From NCBI RefSeq assembly GCF_018860805.1, contig NZ_JAHKQR010000001.1, forward strand, positions 1-64,000: a DNA stretch of 64,000 nucleotides, given 5' to 3'. The DNA comes from Aestuariibacter sp. A3R04 (GTDB lineage: Bacteria > Pseudomonadota > Gammaproteobacteria > Enterobacterales > Alteromonadaceae). Positions 11,044 to 20,718 of this stretch are shown here, one piece after another (the stretch's first letter is position 1; each line of letters begins with the position of its first letter). The translations under genes and the position numbers were made by a program. Below the pieces are notes generated by a model. The model had not been told where the DNA came from and did no database searches. It was given only the letters and a program-made list of their open reading frames with translations.

Positions 11044-11060
11044 GAGTCTGAAAGTAATCA

Positions 11061-12440
11061 ATGAAAATTATCATTCTTGGCGCAGGTCAGGTGGGCGGAA
11101 CGCTCGCCGAAAATCTGGTTGGTGAAAAGAACGAAATAACAGTCATTGATTCAGACCCTTCCATTCTTCGGGCACTACAAGACCGCCTGGATTTACAGGT
11201 TGTTGAAGGCGTAGGATCTCACCCAGACACACTAAAAAAAGCCGGTGCAGAAGATGCCGACATGCTCATCGCCGTTACCAACAGTGACGAAAGTAATATG
11301 TTGGCGTGTCAGGTTGCTTACAGTCTGTTTAAGACCCCCACTAAAATTGCCCGTGTCCGAAGCGAGCAATACATTATTTATCAGGAACAACTGTACAAAG
11401 AACAAAACATCCCTGTCGACCATATTATTGCACCGGAACAGCTTGTAACCACGGCAATAAAACGTCTTATTGATTACCCGGGGGCGTTACAAGTTGTTGA
11501 ATTTGCAGATGGTAAAGCAAGCCTGGTAGCCGTTAAAGCATACTATGGCGGGTTGTTGGTTGGTCATGCTTTGTCTGCACTCAAAGAACACATGCCAAAT
11601 GTGGAAACCCGGGTTGCCGCCATATATCGTCGGGGTCGTCCTATACGCCCGTTGGGTACTACCGTAATTGAAGCTGATGACGAAGTATTTTTCATTGCTG
11701 CCACGAAACATATTCGAGCAGTGATGAGTGAGCTGCAAAAACTTGAATCGAGTTACAAGCGCATCATGATAGCAGGCGGAGGGCTAATCGGTGCTGGGCT
11801 AGCGAAAAGGCTTGAGCACAAGCACAACGTGAAATTGATTGAATTTAGTCCTGAACGAGCACAATACCTGTCGGCTAATCTGGATAGAACCATTGTATTT
11901 TGTGGTGATGCTTCCGACCCAGAGCTACTCAATGAAGAAAGCATCGATGAAGTAGATGCATTTATCGCCGTTACTAACGACGATGAAGCAAATATCATGT
12001 CAGCGATGCTGGCAAAACGCATGGGCGCTCAAAAAGCCATGGTGCTTATTCAGCGCAGTGCCTATGTGGATTTGGTTCAAGGCGGCGAGATAGACATCGC
12101 CTTTTCTCCCCAACAAGCAACGATTTCAGCCTTGCTGACCCACGTTCGCCGGGGTGATATTGTGAACGTCTACTCATTGCGCCGAGGGGCTGCAGAAGCT
12201 ATCGAAGCCATAGCTCATGGAGATGAAAACACGTCTAAGGTGGTAGGCAAGGAAATCGGCAACATAAAGCTCCCTCCAGGTACAACCATTGGTGCAGTGG
12301 TGCGTGAAGATTCCGTTATCATTGCGCATAGTGATACAAAAATAGAAGCCAACGACCACGTTATTTTATTTCTGGTGGATAAGAAATACATCAGTGACGT
12401 AGAAAAACTCTTCCAGCCCAGCGCATTTTTCTTCGGATAA
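11061..12440 (+). CDS. trkA: Trk potassium uptake regulator TrkA
   Basis: 459 residues (E. coli 458). Two RCK units in tandem: [19 protein letters not shown] (1-19) and [19 protein letters not shown] (about 233-251) are the two Rossmann NAD-binding starts, each followed by a TrkA-C domain. It is a peripheral cytoplasmic gating ring for the TrkH channel. Here the membrane partner trkH lies immediately downstream on the opposite strand, 45 bases away, so the two are convergent rather than cotranscribed. Confidence 0.97.
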   Translation: MKIIILGAGQVGGTLAENLVGEKNEITVIDSDPSILRALQDRLDLQVVEGVGSHPDTLKKAGAEDADMLIAVTNSDESNMLACQVAYSLFKTPTKIARVRSEQYIIYQEQLYKEQNIPVDHIIAPEQLVTTAIKRLIDYPGALQVVEFADGKASLVAVKAYYGGLLVGHALSALKEHMPNVETRVAAIYRRGRPIRPLGTTVIEADDEVFFIAATKHIRAVMSELQKLESSYKRIMIAGGGLIGAGLAKRLEHKHNVKLIEFSPERAQYLSANLDRTIVFCGDASDPELLNEESIDEVDAFIAVTNDDEANIMSAMLAKRMGAQKAMVLIQRSAYVDLVQGGEIDIAFSPQQATISALLTHVRRGDIVNVYSLRRGAAEAIEAIAHGDENTSKVVGKEIGNIKLPPGTTIGAVVREDSVIIAHSDTKIEANDHVILFLVDKKYISDVEKLFQPSAFFFG

Positions 12441-12485
12441 ATTTTTCCGACGTAAACCCAAATTTCATCCTGTGAGAAAACAGGC

Positions 12486-13937
12486 TTAACTGCGCCAGAA
12501 CGTAGGTGAAAACAACACGAGTAGTGAAAACACTTCCAGACGACCAAATAGCATTGCCAGAATAAGTAACCATTTACCCGAATCGCTCACTGCGGAATAA
12601 GTTCCAGACACACTCCCCAATCCAGGGCCGAGGTTGTTCAACGTTGCCGCTGTGGCGGTAAAGGCAGAAATGTTATCAAGGCCAGTGGCTATCATGCCTA
12701 TCATTATTAACACAAACACAATTGCGTAGGCAGAAAAGAATCCCCAAACAGCCTCTACCACACGGTCTGGCATAGCCCGTTCTCCAAGTTTAACTGAGTA
12801 CACGGCTTTAGGGTGAATCAGTCTGTCAACTTCTCGTTTACCTTGTAGGAAAAGCAGCAAAACCCGAACGACTTTAAGCCCTCCTCCCGTAGAGGACGCA
12901 CAGCCGCCAATAAAACTGGAAAATATTAGCAGTATGGGTAAAAACGCCGGCCAGGATGAGAAATCGGTAGTGGCGAAACCCGCCGTAGTGCTTATTGATA
13001 CCGCCTGAATCATAGCTTGATCCAGCGCTTCTTCAGCAGAGCTGTAGTAGCCACTTAATGACAGTACCAAAAAGCAAATCATAATCAGGGTGAACTGAAT
13101 AAAAAGAAACGCTTTGAATTCTGGATCCCGAATATATCCGCGTATGGAACGAGAGCTCACTGCAGCATAGTGCAACGAAAAATTTAGGGCTGAAATCAGT
13201 AAAAAGACGGAACATACCATATTCACCATGGGGCTATTAAAATAGCCTAAACTTGCATCGTGGGTCGAAAAACCACCAATAGCCACCGTGGCAAAGGCGT
13301 GGCATACCGCGTCAAACCAATCCATTCCAGCAATGAAATAAGCTCCCGTGCAGGCTATTGTCAGTGAAAGGTAGATATACCAAAGGTGCTTTGCCGTATC
13401 TGCTATACGGGGAGTCATCTTCGAGTCTTTTACCGGCCCCGGTGTTTCAGCGCGGTACAACTGCATGCCCCCAACACCCAGTATTGGCAGAATGGCCACA
13501 GCAAGTACGATAATTCCCATACCGCCGAGCCACTGCAATTGTTGCCGATAAAATTGAATTGAGTGAGGCAAAAACTCAATACCCTCAATTACCGTAGCAC
13601 CGGTCGTCGTTAATCCGGAAAAGGATTCAAAGAACGCATCGGTTACTGTCATGCTTGGTTGCTCAAGCAGAATAAACGGAATAGCCCCGACACTCGCCAA
13701 CACAGTCCAAAACAGCACAACAATAAGAAAGCCCTCTTTCGCACGAAGGTCTTTTTTGTGATAGCGATTCGGATACCACAGGGTCATGCCAATCATGACA
13801 GAGAGAACAAACGCGATGACAAACGGCAAACCACTGCCATCTTCAAATAAAAGAGAAATAAAAGCTGGCGGGATCATTGTGACACTAAACAGTGCTACCA
13901 GTAACCCGAGTATGCGTACGATCGCACGATAGTGCAT
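12486..13937 (-). CDS. trkH: Trk potassium channel subunit TrkH
   Basis: 483 residues, E. coli length, with four membrane-pore-membrane repeats. Selectivity filter regions are recognisable around SGLTTTGATVIEG, FATVAIGGFSTHDAS, STTAGFATTDFS and TAATLNNLGPGLG, each with the filter glycine. The protein imports K+ with TrkA as its cytoplasmic ring. It is convergent with trkA and downstream of elbB on the minus strand, separated by 96 bases. Confidence 0.96.
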   Translation of the reverse strand: MHYRAIVRILGLLVALFSVTMIPPAFISLLFEDGSGLPFVIAFVLSVMIGMTLWYPNRYHKKDLRAKEGFLIVVLFWTVLASVGAIPFILLEQPSMTVTDAFFESFSGLTTTGATVIEGIEFLPHSIQFYRQQLQWLGGMGIIVLAVAILPILGVGGMQLYRAETPGPVKDSKMTPRIADTAKHLWYIYLSLTIACTGAYFIAGMDWFDAVCHAFATVAIGGFSTHDASLGYFNSPMVNMVCSVFLLISALNFSLHYAAVSSRSIRGYIRDPEFKAFLFIQFTLIMICFLVLSLSGYYSSAEEALDQAMIQAVSISTTAGFATTDFSSWPAFLPILLIFSSFIGGCASSTGGGLKVVRVLLLFLQGKREVDRLIHPKAVYSVKLGERAMPDRVVEAVWGFFSAYAIVFVLIMIGMIATGLDNISAFTATAATLNNLGPGLGSVSGTYSAVSDSGKWLLILAMLFGRLEVFSLLVLFSPTFWRS

Positions 13938-14033
13938 GTTCCGTTAAGCCTTTTTGTTTTTGTATTACTACTTATTCGCTATCATTATGCGGTGACAATC
14001 GCGAAAGGGAAACCCCCCTTCGCCAGATCCTCA

Positions 14034-14687
14034 TTACGCCATGGCCAGCACAGTAGCTACCATTTTGTCGATGCCTGCTTTCGCTTCGAGAATATCCGAC
14101 GCGAGCATGTACGCAGGTGTTGTCACTAATTTAGCGTTCGCATCAACAATTATTTCCGTGACCGGGCAATCAACATGGCTGCCTCCCAGTTCTTCTACAC
14201 CACCGGCTGTGTCCTTGTCGTTGCCAATAGTTACCTTGTGACCACTGCCATAAACTGCGGCGGCTAAAACAGGAGCAATACACGCATAACCTGCTGGCTT
14301 TTTGGCATTGGCAAACGCCTTGCACACGGCTAACACATCCTCATTTATTTTACATTCCGGACCGTCTATTGCGAATGTACACAAATTCTTAGCTGCGCCA
14401 AAACCACCGGGTAAAATAAGAGCATCAAAATCTTCCACTTTACACGCGGTAACGGGTTTGACGCTCCCCCTGGCAATGCGGGCAGACTCAACCAAAACAC
14501 TGCGAGATTCTCCGTCGGCCACCTCGCCGGTAAGATGGTTAATCACATGCAATTGCGTCATATCGGGAGCGAAGCATTCATACTGTGCGCCGTTTTCCCG
14601 AATCGCTAAAAGGGATATTACTGCTTCGTGTATTTCTGTACCGTCAAACACCCCGCTTCCACTTAATATCACTGCGACTCTTTTCAC
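14034..14687 (-). CDS. elbB: Isoprenoid biosynthesis glyoxalase ElbB
   Basis: 217 residues, identical in length class to E. coli ElbB. It belongs to the DJ-1/PfpI superfamily: VILSGSGVFDGTEIHEAV (7-24), LILPGGFGAAKNL, YACIAP with the nucleophile-elbow Cys, and TTPAYML. E. coli ElbB has weak glyoxalase activity and was linked to isoprenoid synthesis; the physiological substrate is unclear. It precedes trkH on the minus strand. Confidence 0.93.
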   Translation of the reverse strand: MKRVAVILSGSGVFDGTEIHEAVISLLAIRENGAQYECFAPDMTQLHVINHLTGEVADGESRSVLVESARIARGSVKPVTACKVEDFDALILPGGFGAAKNLCTFAIDGPECKINEDVLAVCKAFANAKKPAGYACIAPVLAAAVYGSGHKVTIGNDKDTAGGVEELGGSHVDCPVTEIIVDANAKLVTTPAYMLASDILEAKAGIDKMVATVLAMA

Positions 14688-14861
14688 TTTTTATGCTCCT
14701 GTTGCTCTTTAGGCCATGCCATCTCTGTCTTATGCTAATCGTGCTTAAAAAACGGCCAACATTAAAATTAAAAAATATGAAAGACTGCTGTCGTTTTTTG
14801 TTATTCATATGCTACATTAACTGACCAACTTGGTTAACTACTAAAAACGCCATACACCAAG

Positions 14862-15024
14862 TTATCCACATTTTCAGGGAAGCTATTGTCTAGGTACGGA
14901 TATCACTTCGTATTCTTTCTATGCCTTGTTTTTAAAGATCTGCGGCAATACCCCTTGATCCAGATCGCGCAATGTGATCCTTGTCAGCCCGCTCATTGAT
15001 CACAAAGTTATCCACAGAAAGATC
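14862..15024. promoter_or_regulatory. DnaA-box and GATC cluster upstream of polA
   Basis: The 423-base gap between elbB and polA (14688-15110) holds no gene that I can support. It contains two perfect DnaA boxes TTATCCACA in the same orientation (14862-14870 and 15008-15016) and six GATC sites within 88 bases (starting at 14937, 14957, 14963, 14976, 14998 and 15021). An A/T-rich patch lies at about 14760-14790. DnaA and SeqA binding is inferred from the motifs; the likely targets are polA expression and DnaA titration. Confidence 0.7.
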
Positions 15025-15110
15025 TCATTTCCGGTATTTACCCTTCTGTGGCGTTCAAGCCAAGCCTATGGCATCCTTCACACATTGTCCTTCCCTAAGA
15101 TTAGTAACGT

Positions 15111-17864
15111 ATGTCTGAAAACAAAACGCCCCCATTTATTCTCGTTGATGGCTCTTCATATTTATTCCGAGCTTTCCATGGATTACCACCTCTAACCAAC
15201 TCAAAAGGGCAGGATACCGGGGCAATATACGGCGTGATTAATATGCTTCGCAGCCTTATTCGTCAGTATAACCCCACCCATATCGCAGTGGTATTTGACG
15301 CGAAAGGAAAAACATTCCGCGATGATATGTACAAGGAATATAAAGCGAACCGACCTCCTATGCCGGATGAACTGCGCTCTCAAATCAAACCCCTTCACGA
15401 GATTATCAGAGCCATGGGCTTACCTATAATTGTCGAAGAAGGGGTAGAGGCCGATGACGTTATAGGGACACTGTCAAAACAAGCCTCTGAAAAAGGTATT
15501 GATACGCTAATAAGTACTGGCGACAAGGACATGGCACAGTTGGTCAATCAACACGTCACGCTTATAAATACAATGACCAATCAGGTCATGGATGTAGACG
15601 GAGTTAAGGAAAAGTTCGGGATTCCTCCAGAATTAGTAATCGATTTTCTCGCGTTAAAGGGCGACAAAGTCGATAACATTCCTGGCGTACCCGGCGTAGG
15701 CGACAAAAGCGCACAAGCCCTGCTAAACGGCATCGGTGGTATAAACGCCATATACAATAACCTCGATGAAATAGCAGGTTTGTCTTTTCGCGGCAGTAAA
15801 ACAATGGCCGCAAAAATGCAGGAATACGAAGAACAAGCCCGTTTATCCTATGAACTGGCCACCATAAAACTTGATGTAGAGATGGATTATTCTCCCGAGT
15901 CCCTCACGCCGACACAAGCAGACAACACTAAACTTGCAGCGCTATTTTCTGAGTATGAATTCAAGCGATGGTTTACCGAAGTATCATCTGAAAGCGCAGC
16001 AGAAAAGGTCGAAAAGTCAATGGAGGAAAGTCCACCGCTATCCGCGATAGACAAAGATGGCTACGTTACAATTACCACCGAGGTAACGTTTAAAGAGTGG
16101 CTCGAAAAGCTAAAAGCAGCACCACTTTTCGCGTTTGATACAGAAACAACCAGCCTCGACTACATGGAAGCGGAAATAGTTGGGGTTTCTTTTTGTATAA
16201 CTCCTGGTGAAGCAGCATACATTCCTGTTGCTCATGACTATCCAGACGCACCAGAACAGCTGGATCGCAATTGGGTGCTGGAAAAGCTCAAGCCCATTCT
16301 TGAATCTGACACCATTAAAAAAGTGGGACAGCACTTAAAGTATGACAAAAATGTTCTGGCAAACTACGAGATCACGCTGGCGGGTATTGCCTTTGACACT
16401 ATGTTGGAATCGTATGTGCTCAACAGCACTGCCACACGTCACGATATGGACTCTCTGGCCATGGCTTATCTCAACCACAAAACCATTCATTTTGAAGATA
16501 TCGCGGGGAAAGGTGCGAAACAACTCACTTTCAACCAAATAGCATTAGAAGAAGCCGCTCCCTATGCCTGTGAAGATGCCGATATTACACTTCGTTTGCA
16601 CAGTGTGATTTGGGATAAACTTCAGCAACACGATTCCCTCAAAGCGCTACTCTTGAATGTTGAAGTGCCATTGGCCAGTGTACTTGCGCGTATGGAACAA
16701 CTCGGCGTACTTATTGATTCACAACAACTGGCCCAACAAAGTCAGGATCTTGCAAAACGGATAAAAGAACTCGAAGCCAATGTTCATGACGCTGCGGGAG
16801 AAACATTTAATTTGGGCTCAACTAAGCAGTTGCAACACATTTTGTTTGAAAAGCTGTCGTTACCCGTGATCAAAAAGACACCAAAAGGTGCTCCATCAAC
16901 TTCAGAAGAAGTGTTACAGGAACTGGCGCTAGACTACCCTATTCCTAAAATGATCATGGAATACCGCGGACTAACAAAGTTAAAAAATACCTACACAGAC
17001 AAACTGCCCAAGATGATCAACCATCGTACAGGCCGGGTTCATACTTCTTACCATCAGGCGGTAACCGCTACCGGACGCTTGTCATCCACAGATCCGAATC
17101 TGCAAAACATTCCCATTAGAAACGAGGAAGGCCGTCGTGTTCGTCAGGCATTCGTCCCTCGCAATGGATACAAAATTGTCGCCGCCGACTATTCCCAAAT
17201 TGAACTTCGTATTATGGCGCATCTCTCTAAAGACGAAGGTTTACTCAGCGCATTTGCTCAGGGTAAGGATATTCACAAAGCGACGGCTGCCGAAGTTTTC
17301 TCGGTACCATTAGAAGAAGTCTCCGCACAACAGCGTCGAAGTGCAAAAGCGATAAACTTCGGCTTAATTTACGGCATGTCAGCGTTTGGTTTGTCACGTC
17401 AACTAAATATTCCTCGCTATGATGCACAGTCATATATGGATTTGTATTTCGAGCGTTATCCCGGCGTACTGCACTACATGGATAAAACCCGCGAACATGC
17501 AAAAGAAAAAGGGTATGTAGAAACTGTATTCGGTCGCAGACTCTATTTGCCAGACATTAAGGCAAGCAACGGAGCTCGACGAAAAGGCGCAGAAAGAGCG
17601 GCCATTAACGCGCCTATGCAAGGTACTGCAGCAGACATTATCAAGCTGGCCATGTTGCGAGTTGACGATTGGATAAACAAAGAAGCCCGTGACGATGTGT
17701 TTATGATGATGCAGGTGCACGATGAATTGGTTTTTGAGATAAGAGAAACAAAAGTAGACGAAGCGGTAGCAAAAATTACCGCGTTAATGGAGCAAGCTGC
17801 CACCTTGTCAGTTCCCCTCCAGGTAGAAGCAGGGATAGGTGAAAACTGGGATGAAGCCCACTAA
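15111..17864 (+). CDS. polA: DNA polymerase I
   Basis: 917 residues (E. coli 928). Three domains: the 5' nuclease (1 to about 290, [44 protein letters not shown]), an intact proofreading exonuclease (about 330-520, [11 protein letters not shown] and [10 protein letters not shown]) and the polymerase (about 525-917) with motif [15 protein letters not shown], motif [15 protein letters not shown] and motif [10 protein letters not shown]. It fills gaps and removes RNA primers. DnaA boxes lie upstream, and the Spot 42 gene lies downstream as in E. coli. A likely start is the ATG giving MSENKTPPF. Confidence 0.98.
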   Translation: MSENKTPPFILVDGSSYLFRAFHGLPPLTNSKGQDTGAIYGVINMLRSLIRQYNPTHIAVVFDAKGKTFRDDMYKEYKANRPPMPDELRSQIKPLHEIIRAMGLPIIVEEGVEADDVIGTLSKQASEKGIDTLISTGDKDMAQLVNQHVTLINTMTNQVMDVDGVKEKFGIPPELVIDFLALKGDKVDNIPGVPGVGDKSAQALLNGIGGINAIYNNLDEIAGLSFRGSKTMAAKMQEYEEQARLSYELATIKLDVEMDYSPESLTPTQADNTKLAALFSEYEFKRWFTEVSSESAAEKVEKSMEESPPLSAIDKDGYVTITTEVTFKEWLEKLKAAPLFAFDTETTSLDYMEAEIVGVSFCITPGEAAYIPVAHDYPDAPEQLDRNWVLEKLKPILESDTIKKVGQHLKYDKNVLANYEITLAGIAFDTMLESYVLNSTATRHDMDSLAMAYLNHKTIHFEDIAGKGAKQLTFNQIALEEAAPYACEDADITLRLHSVIWDKLQQHDSLKALLLNVEVPLASVLARMEQLGVLIDSQQLAQQSQDLAKRIKELEANVHDAAGETFNLGSTKQLQHILFEKLSLPVIKKTPKGAPSTSEEVLQELALDYPIPKMIMEYRGLTKLKNTYTDKLPKMINHRTGRVHTSYHQAVTATGRLSSTDPNLQNIPIRNEEGRRVRQAFVPRNGYKIVAADYSQIELRIMAHLSKDEGLLSAFAQGKDIHKATAAEVFSVPLEEVSAQQRRSAKAINFGLIYGMSAFGLSRQLNIPRYDAQSYMDLYFERYPGVLHYMDKTREHAKEKGYVETVFGRRLYLPDIKASNGARRKGAERAAINAPMQGTAADIIKLAMLRVDDWINKEARDDVFMMMQVHDELVFEIRETKVDEAVAKITALMEQAATLSVPLQVEAGIGENWDEAH

Positions 17865-17940
17865 TCAGTAATAAGATTACAATTTTTAGCCAGTTTATCG
17901 TGTTTAATACGAATATTTGGTAATTTTATTACAAAGACTC

Positions 17941-17968
17941 TTGCCTTTTTAGTGATCTGATGTACCCT
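17941..17968 (+). promoter_or_regulatory. Promoter of spf
   Basis: TTGCCT (17941-17946), 16-base spacer, TACCCT (17963-17968), placing the start at the conserved GTAGGG at 17975. No clear CRP palindrome is visible next to it, unlike E. coli spf. Confidence 0.6.
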
Positions 17969-17974
17969 GTACAT

Positions 17975-18046
17975 GTAGGGTACAGAGGTGAGAAATCTGT
18001 TTTCAAACCTTTGCTTTAACCCCGGTAGTTTTACCGGGGTTTTTTT
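17975..18046 (+). ncRNA. spf: Spot 42 small RNA (short form)
   Basis: The 5' end GTAGGGTACAGAGGTGAGA is the Spot 42 signature (E. coli differs by one base over these 19), and the next block CAAACCTTTGCTTTA parallels the E. coli CAGACCTTTTACTTCA. The RNA ends in a strong terminator, ACCCCGGTA / TACCGGGGT plus seven T (18019-18046). The position between polA and engB is the same as in E. coli. The predicted transcript is about 72 bases against 109 in E. coli, because the central hairpin is missing. Spot 42 is an Hfq-dependent repressor of secondary carbon-use genes in enterics. The rest of the polA-engB gap is A/T-rich up to the next terminator. Confidence 0.88.
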
Positions 18047-18213
18047 ATGTCTGTTCAACTAATCACGACTTAATCGCACGCCGATTAACAACCCAACTAC
18101 CTGTTTTATATAAGTTTTAAAATTTAATTAAATAAATCGAATTTTATTTTGAACTTTGGTGCGTTTGCGATGCTCTTATCTACGGTTTTTATGTGTTTTC
18201 TCTCAGTCCTTTT

Positions 18214-18244
18214 CCCCATCCATTTGGATGGGGATTTTTCTTTT
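18214..18244 (+). terminator. Second rightward intrinsic terminator in the polA-engB gap
   Basis: CCCCATCC and GGATGGGG form an eight-base perfect stem with a four-base loop (18214-18233), followed by ATTTTTCTTTT. The T-rich tail is on the plus strand only, so it stops rightward transcripts. The Spot 42 terminator already lies 170 bases upstream, so the transcript stopped here is unknown; read-through from spf or an unseen transcript in 18050-18210 are both possible. Confidence 0.75.
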
Positions 18245-18259
18245 CTAGACTTGGAAAAG

Positions 18260-18874
18260 TTATTCTTCTTCGTCATCCTTGTTTAGCCCGAACCACGCAT
18301 CCAATACAGTAGCAGCCTCATTGACTCCAATTTTTGACAATGAAGAAAAAGCCTGAACAGTCACGTCACCGTTAAATGCTAGTGCCGCGTTTTTGGCGAA
18401 CATAAGCTGTTCTTTACGCTTTCCCGATTTGAGTTTGTCTGCTTTTGTCAGCAGCGCCAGTACCGGTAAGCCCGCGTCTACAGCCCAGAAAATCAAATCC
18501 TGATCCAAATCCTTAAATGGGTGACGTATATCCATCATAACAACCAGGCCCTTTAGACTTTTTCTCTTTTGCAGATATTCGCCCAGCGATTGTTGCCACT
18601 TCTTTTTCATGGCAATCGGCACCTGAGCAAAGCCATATCCCGGCAAGTCCACTAATCTTCGGTTTTCATCCAACTCAAAAATGTTAATAAGTTGCGTTCG
18701 GCCTGGCGTTTTACTGGTTCGGGCCAGGTTTTTTTGTCTGGTCAGTGTATTAAGTGCGCTGGATTTCCCCGCGTTTGATCGCCCGGCAAAGGCAACTTCA
18801 ATACCTTCATCTTCTTTCAAATGGCGGATATCCGGCGCGCTCATTAGAAATTTTGCTTTGGTGTAATACGTCAT
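18260..18874 (-). CDS. engB: Ribosome biogenesis GTPase EngB (YihA/YsxC)
   Basis: 204 residues, single TrmE-Era-type GTPase domain: [14 protein letters not shown] (G1, about 31-44), GRTQLINIF (G2 region), DLPGYGF (G3) and TKADKLK (G4). It is needed for 50S subunit assembly. The acidic tail (DDEEE) is typical. It is convergent with spf and divergent from the cytochrome c4 gene. Confidence 0.96.
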   Translation of the reverse strand: MTYYTKAKFLMSAPDIRHLKEDEGIEVAFAGRSNAGKSSALNTLTRQKNLARTSKTPGRTQLINIFELDENRRLVDLPGYGFAQVPIAMKKKWQQSLGEYLQKRKSLKGLVVMMDIRHPFKDLDQDLIFWAVDAGLPVLALLTKADKLKSGKRKEQLMFAKNAALAFNGDVTVQAFSSLSKIGVNEAATVLDAWFGLNKDDEEE

Positions 18875-19048
18875 TTCAATATCCGTCTATACTGGGTTTT
18901 AACTTTATTTTAATTGACTCTCGTCAGGAAAAGGTTATAAAACCATAGTTTTATTATGGAATAGGTTTTTCTAACGAGTTAAACGTGTAGAATATTGATC
19001 ATATCACGTATATCGATAAAGCCGTTTGCTCCTTTATAGAGATTAGTT

Positions 19049-19672
19049 ATGAAAAAACTGTGTGTGCTTGTATTTCTGTCGTTAGGTTTATCCGGGGCAG
19101 CCTCTGCTAAAGGCGATCCTGAAGCAGGTAAAGCGAAGTCAGCTGTTTGTGCAGCGTGTCACGGCATGGATGGAAATTCTATGATCCCCATTAATCCCAA
19201 AATTGCAGGGCAACACGCGGGATATTTGGAAAAGCAACTGAAAGAATTCAAACTCGCTTCCCAAACGGGCGGTGAAGAAGGCCGTAATAATGCAGTTATG
19301 AATGGAATGGCTGCTCCCCTTTCAGAGCAGGATATGGCTGATTTAGCCGCATACTTTGCCAGCCAGGAAGCCAAACCCGGTGAGACACCGGAAAATTACG
19401 TTGAAGCAGGACAAGCCTTGTACCGCGGTGGCGATGAAGCACGGGGTATCCCCTCCTGCGGAGCTTGTCATGGCCCCGACGGCAATGGCATGGGTCTGGC
19501 CGGCTTTCCTGATATCAGCGGGCAGCATCCCGATTACGTAGTCGCACAACTCAAGGCTTTCCGCGACGGTCAGCGCGCGAATGACATGAACGGCATGATG
19601 CGTGACATCGCAATGAAACTCACAGATGAAGACATGGATATTCTGGCGAATTATTTGGCAGGCTTGCACTAA
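19049..19672 (+). CDS. Cytochrome c4, diheme periplasmic
   Basis: 207 residues with a Sec signal peptide (cleavage near ASA-K, residue 20) and two class I cytochrome c domains, each with a heme motif: CAACH (34-38) and CGACH (137-141). The pairwise repeat GxDPEAGKAK...CHGMDGN and CHGPDGNG is typical of c4. Methionines in NGMAAPLS and MNGMMRDIA are the likely distal ligands. It shuttles electrons in the periplasm toward terminal oxidases. A tract of 350 bases separates it from the next gene. Confidence 0.93.
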   Translation: MKKLCVLVFLSLGLSGAASAKGDPEAGKAKSAVCAACHGMDGNSMIPINPKIAGQHAGYLEKQLKEFKLASQTGGEEGRNNAVMNGMAAPLSEQDMADLAAYFASQEAKPGETPENYVEAGQALYRGGDEARGIPSCGACHGPDGNGMGLAGFPDISGQHPDYVVAQLKAFRDGQRANDMNGMMRDIAMKLTDEDMDILANYLAGLH

Positions 19673-19715
19673 GTCGTTGTTGTATAAAGGTTGTTAATTA
19701 ATTGTAAATTTCACC

Positions 19716-19743
19716 TTGCAATTTATTAATTCTTCTGTAATAT
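19716..19743 (+). promoter_or_regulatory. Sigma-70 promoter of an unassigned transcript
   Basis: TTGCAA (19716-19721), 16-base spacer, TAATAT (19738-19743). The match to consensus is good and no coding region starts within the next 250 bases. Transcription would begin near 19750. Confidence 0.7.
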
Positions 19744-19749
19744 GCTTCA

Positions 19750-19978
19750 TCAAGTTGGTGCTGTGTCTGTAACAGTACAAACATAATAACAATAAGAAAT
19801 GAATTAATGGATTATTGGATAAAGTGTCAGGAAGGCCTTGAACTAATATTTGCTCTGTTAATAAAAGCAAAAAGTAGAGCTACCCTTTGCATGTAAGTGC
19901 AAAATCGGGAGAGGTGTCGTCATCAGAGGCACTCACAAATGAGGTGATGGTTAATAGCCATCGCCTTTTTTCTTTTTT
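19750..19978 (+). ncRNA. Candidate structured RNA at the csrC position (or mRNA leader with attenuator)
   Basis: The 350-base gap between cytochrome c4 and the methyltransferase holds a complete transcription unit of about 225 bases: promoter at 19716-19743 and a strong terminator at 19943-19978. Inside are a hairpin CCCTTTGCA / TGCAAA...GGG (19883-19909) and a possible stem GGTGTC / GGCACTC near 19913-19933. E. coli carries csrC between engB and yihI, the same neighbourhood. Four GGA triplets occur (19809, 19817, 19830 in CAGGAAGG, 19908), far fewer than in E. coli CsrC. No known riboswitch was recognised. The alternative is a leader controlling the gene at 20023. Confidence 0.55.
19943..19978 (+). 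terminator. Intrinsic terminator of the candidate RNA
   Basis: GGTGATGG pairs with CCATCGCC (one G-T pair), loop of seven, followed by TTTTTTCTTTTTT. It lies 45 bases before the methyltransferase start. Confidence 0.88.
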
Positions 19979-20022
19979 ATCATTAGATAATTCAACAAAC
20001 CACGCTGCGCCTCTCACAATAA

Positions 20023-20673
20023 ATGCAAAAACTCTCTTGTCCTCTATGCCACTGTGCCGATACTGAATTTTACCATCAGGACACACGCAGAGAATACTTT
20101 CAGTGCACACATTGCTATCTCGTTTTCGTACACCCCGATTTACTCCCTACTCTCACCCGGGAAAAACAGGAATACGATCTGCACGAGAATCACGCTGCAG
20201 ATGAGGGCTACCGGCAATTTCTGTCACGGGCACGTGATCCCGTTGTAAATAGCATGAAAAAAGGCGCTCGCGGATTGGATTTTGGCTGTGGTCCGGCACC
20301 TGTGTTGGCTGATATGCTCACGAATAACGGGTTTATCATGGACGTATTTGACCCTATATACGCGCCTTCAGAACCAGTTTTATATCGCCGACACTATTAT
20401 GATTTCATTACCTGCACCGAAGCGATAGAACACTTTCATCAACCGGTAAAAGAGCTCAAACTTTTTAGTTCACTCCTCAAAGAAAACGGCTTACTGGTTG
20501 TCATGACAAAGCGGGTTGAAAGCAAAAGCCGCTTTACAAACTGGCATTACAAAAACGATTTAACTCACGTTAGCTTTTTTTCTGACGCTACCTTTTATTA
20601 CATTGGCGACAGAATGGGATTTAACGTGTCTTTCCGTGGTAAAGATGTTGTATTGTTGAAGAAGCGTCCTTAA
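20023..20673 (+). CDS. Class I SAM-dependent methyltransferase with N-terminal zinc ribbon
   Basis: 216 residues. The N-terminus holds a Cys4 ribbon (CPLCHC at 6-11 and CTHC around 28-31). The methyltransferase core starts at GLDFGCGPAPVLADML (motif I, around 84-99), followed by DFITCTEAIEHFHQP (motif IV region). The substrate is not evident. No ribosome binding site is visible before the ATG, and a terminator lies 45 bases upstream, so expression may depend on read-through or control of the leader. Confidence 0.82.
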   Translation: MQKLSCPLCHCADTEFYHQDTRREYFQCTHCYLVFVHPDLLPTLTREKQEYDLHENHAADEGYRQFLSRARDPVVNSMKKGARGLDFGCGPAPVLADMLTNNGFIMDVFDPIYAPSEPVLYRRHYYDFITCTEAIEHFHQPVKELKLFSSLLKENGLLVVMTKRVESKSRFTNWHYKNDLTHVSFFSDATFYYIGDRMGFNVSFRGKDVVLLKKRP

Positions 20674-20718
20674 ATACGCGGTATAATTAGTGTCATTAAC
20701 ATGTTTAAGGGAGACTAT

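Noticed and set aside
19860..19945. Riboswitch in the leader before the methyltransferase gene
   Set aside because: GGGAGAGG and the paired stems recalled glycine and c-di-GMP riboswitches, but their conserved cores were not found. It is kept only as a candidate structured RNA.
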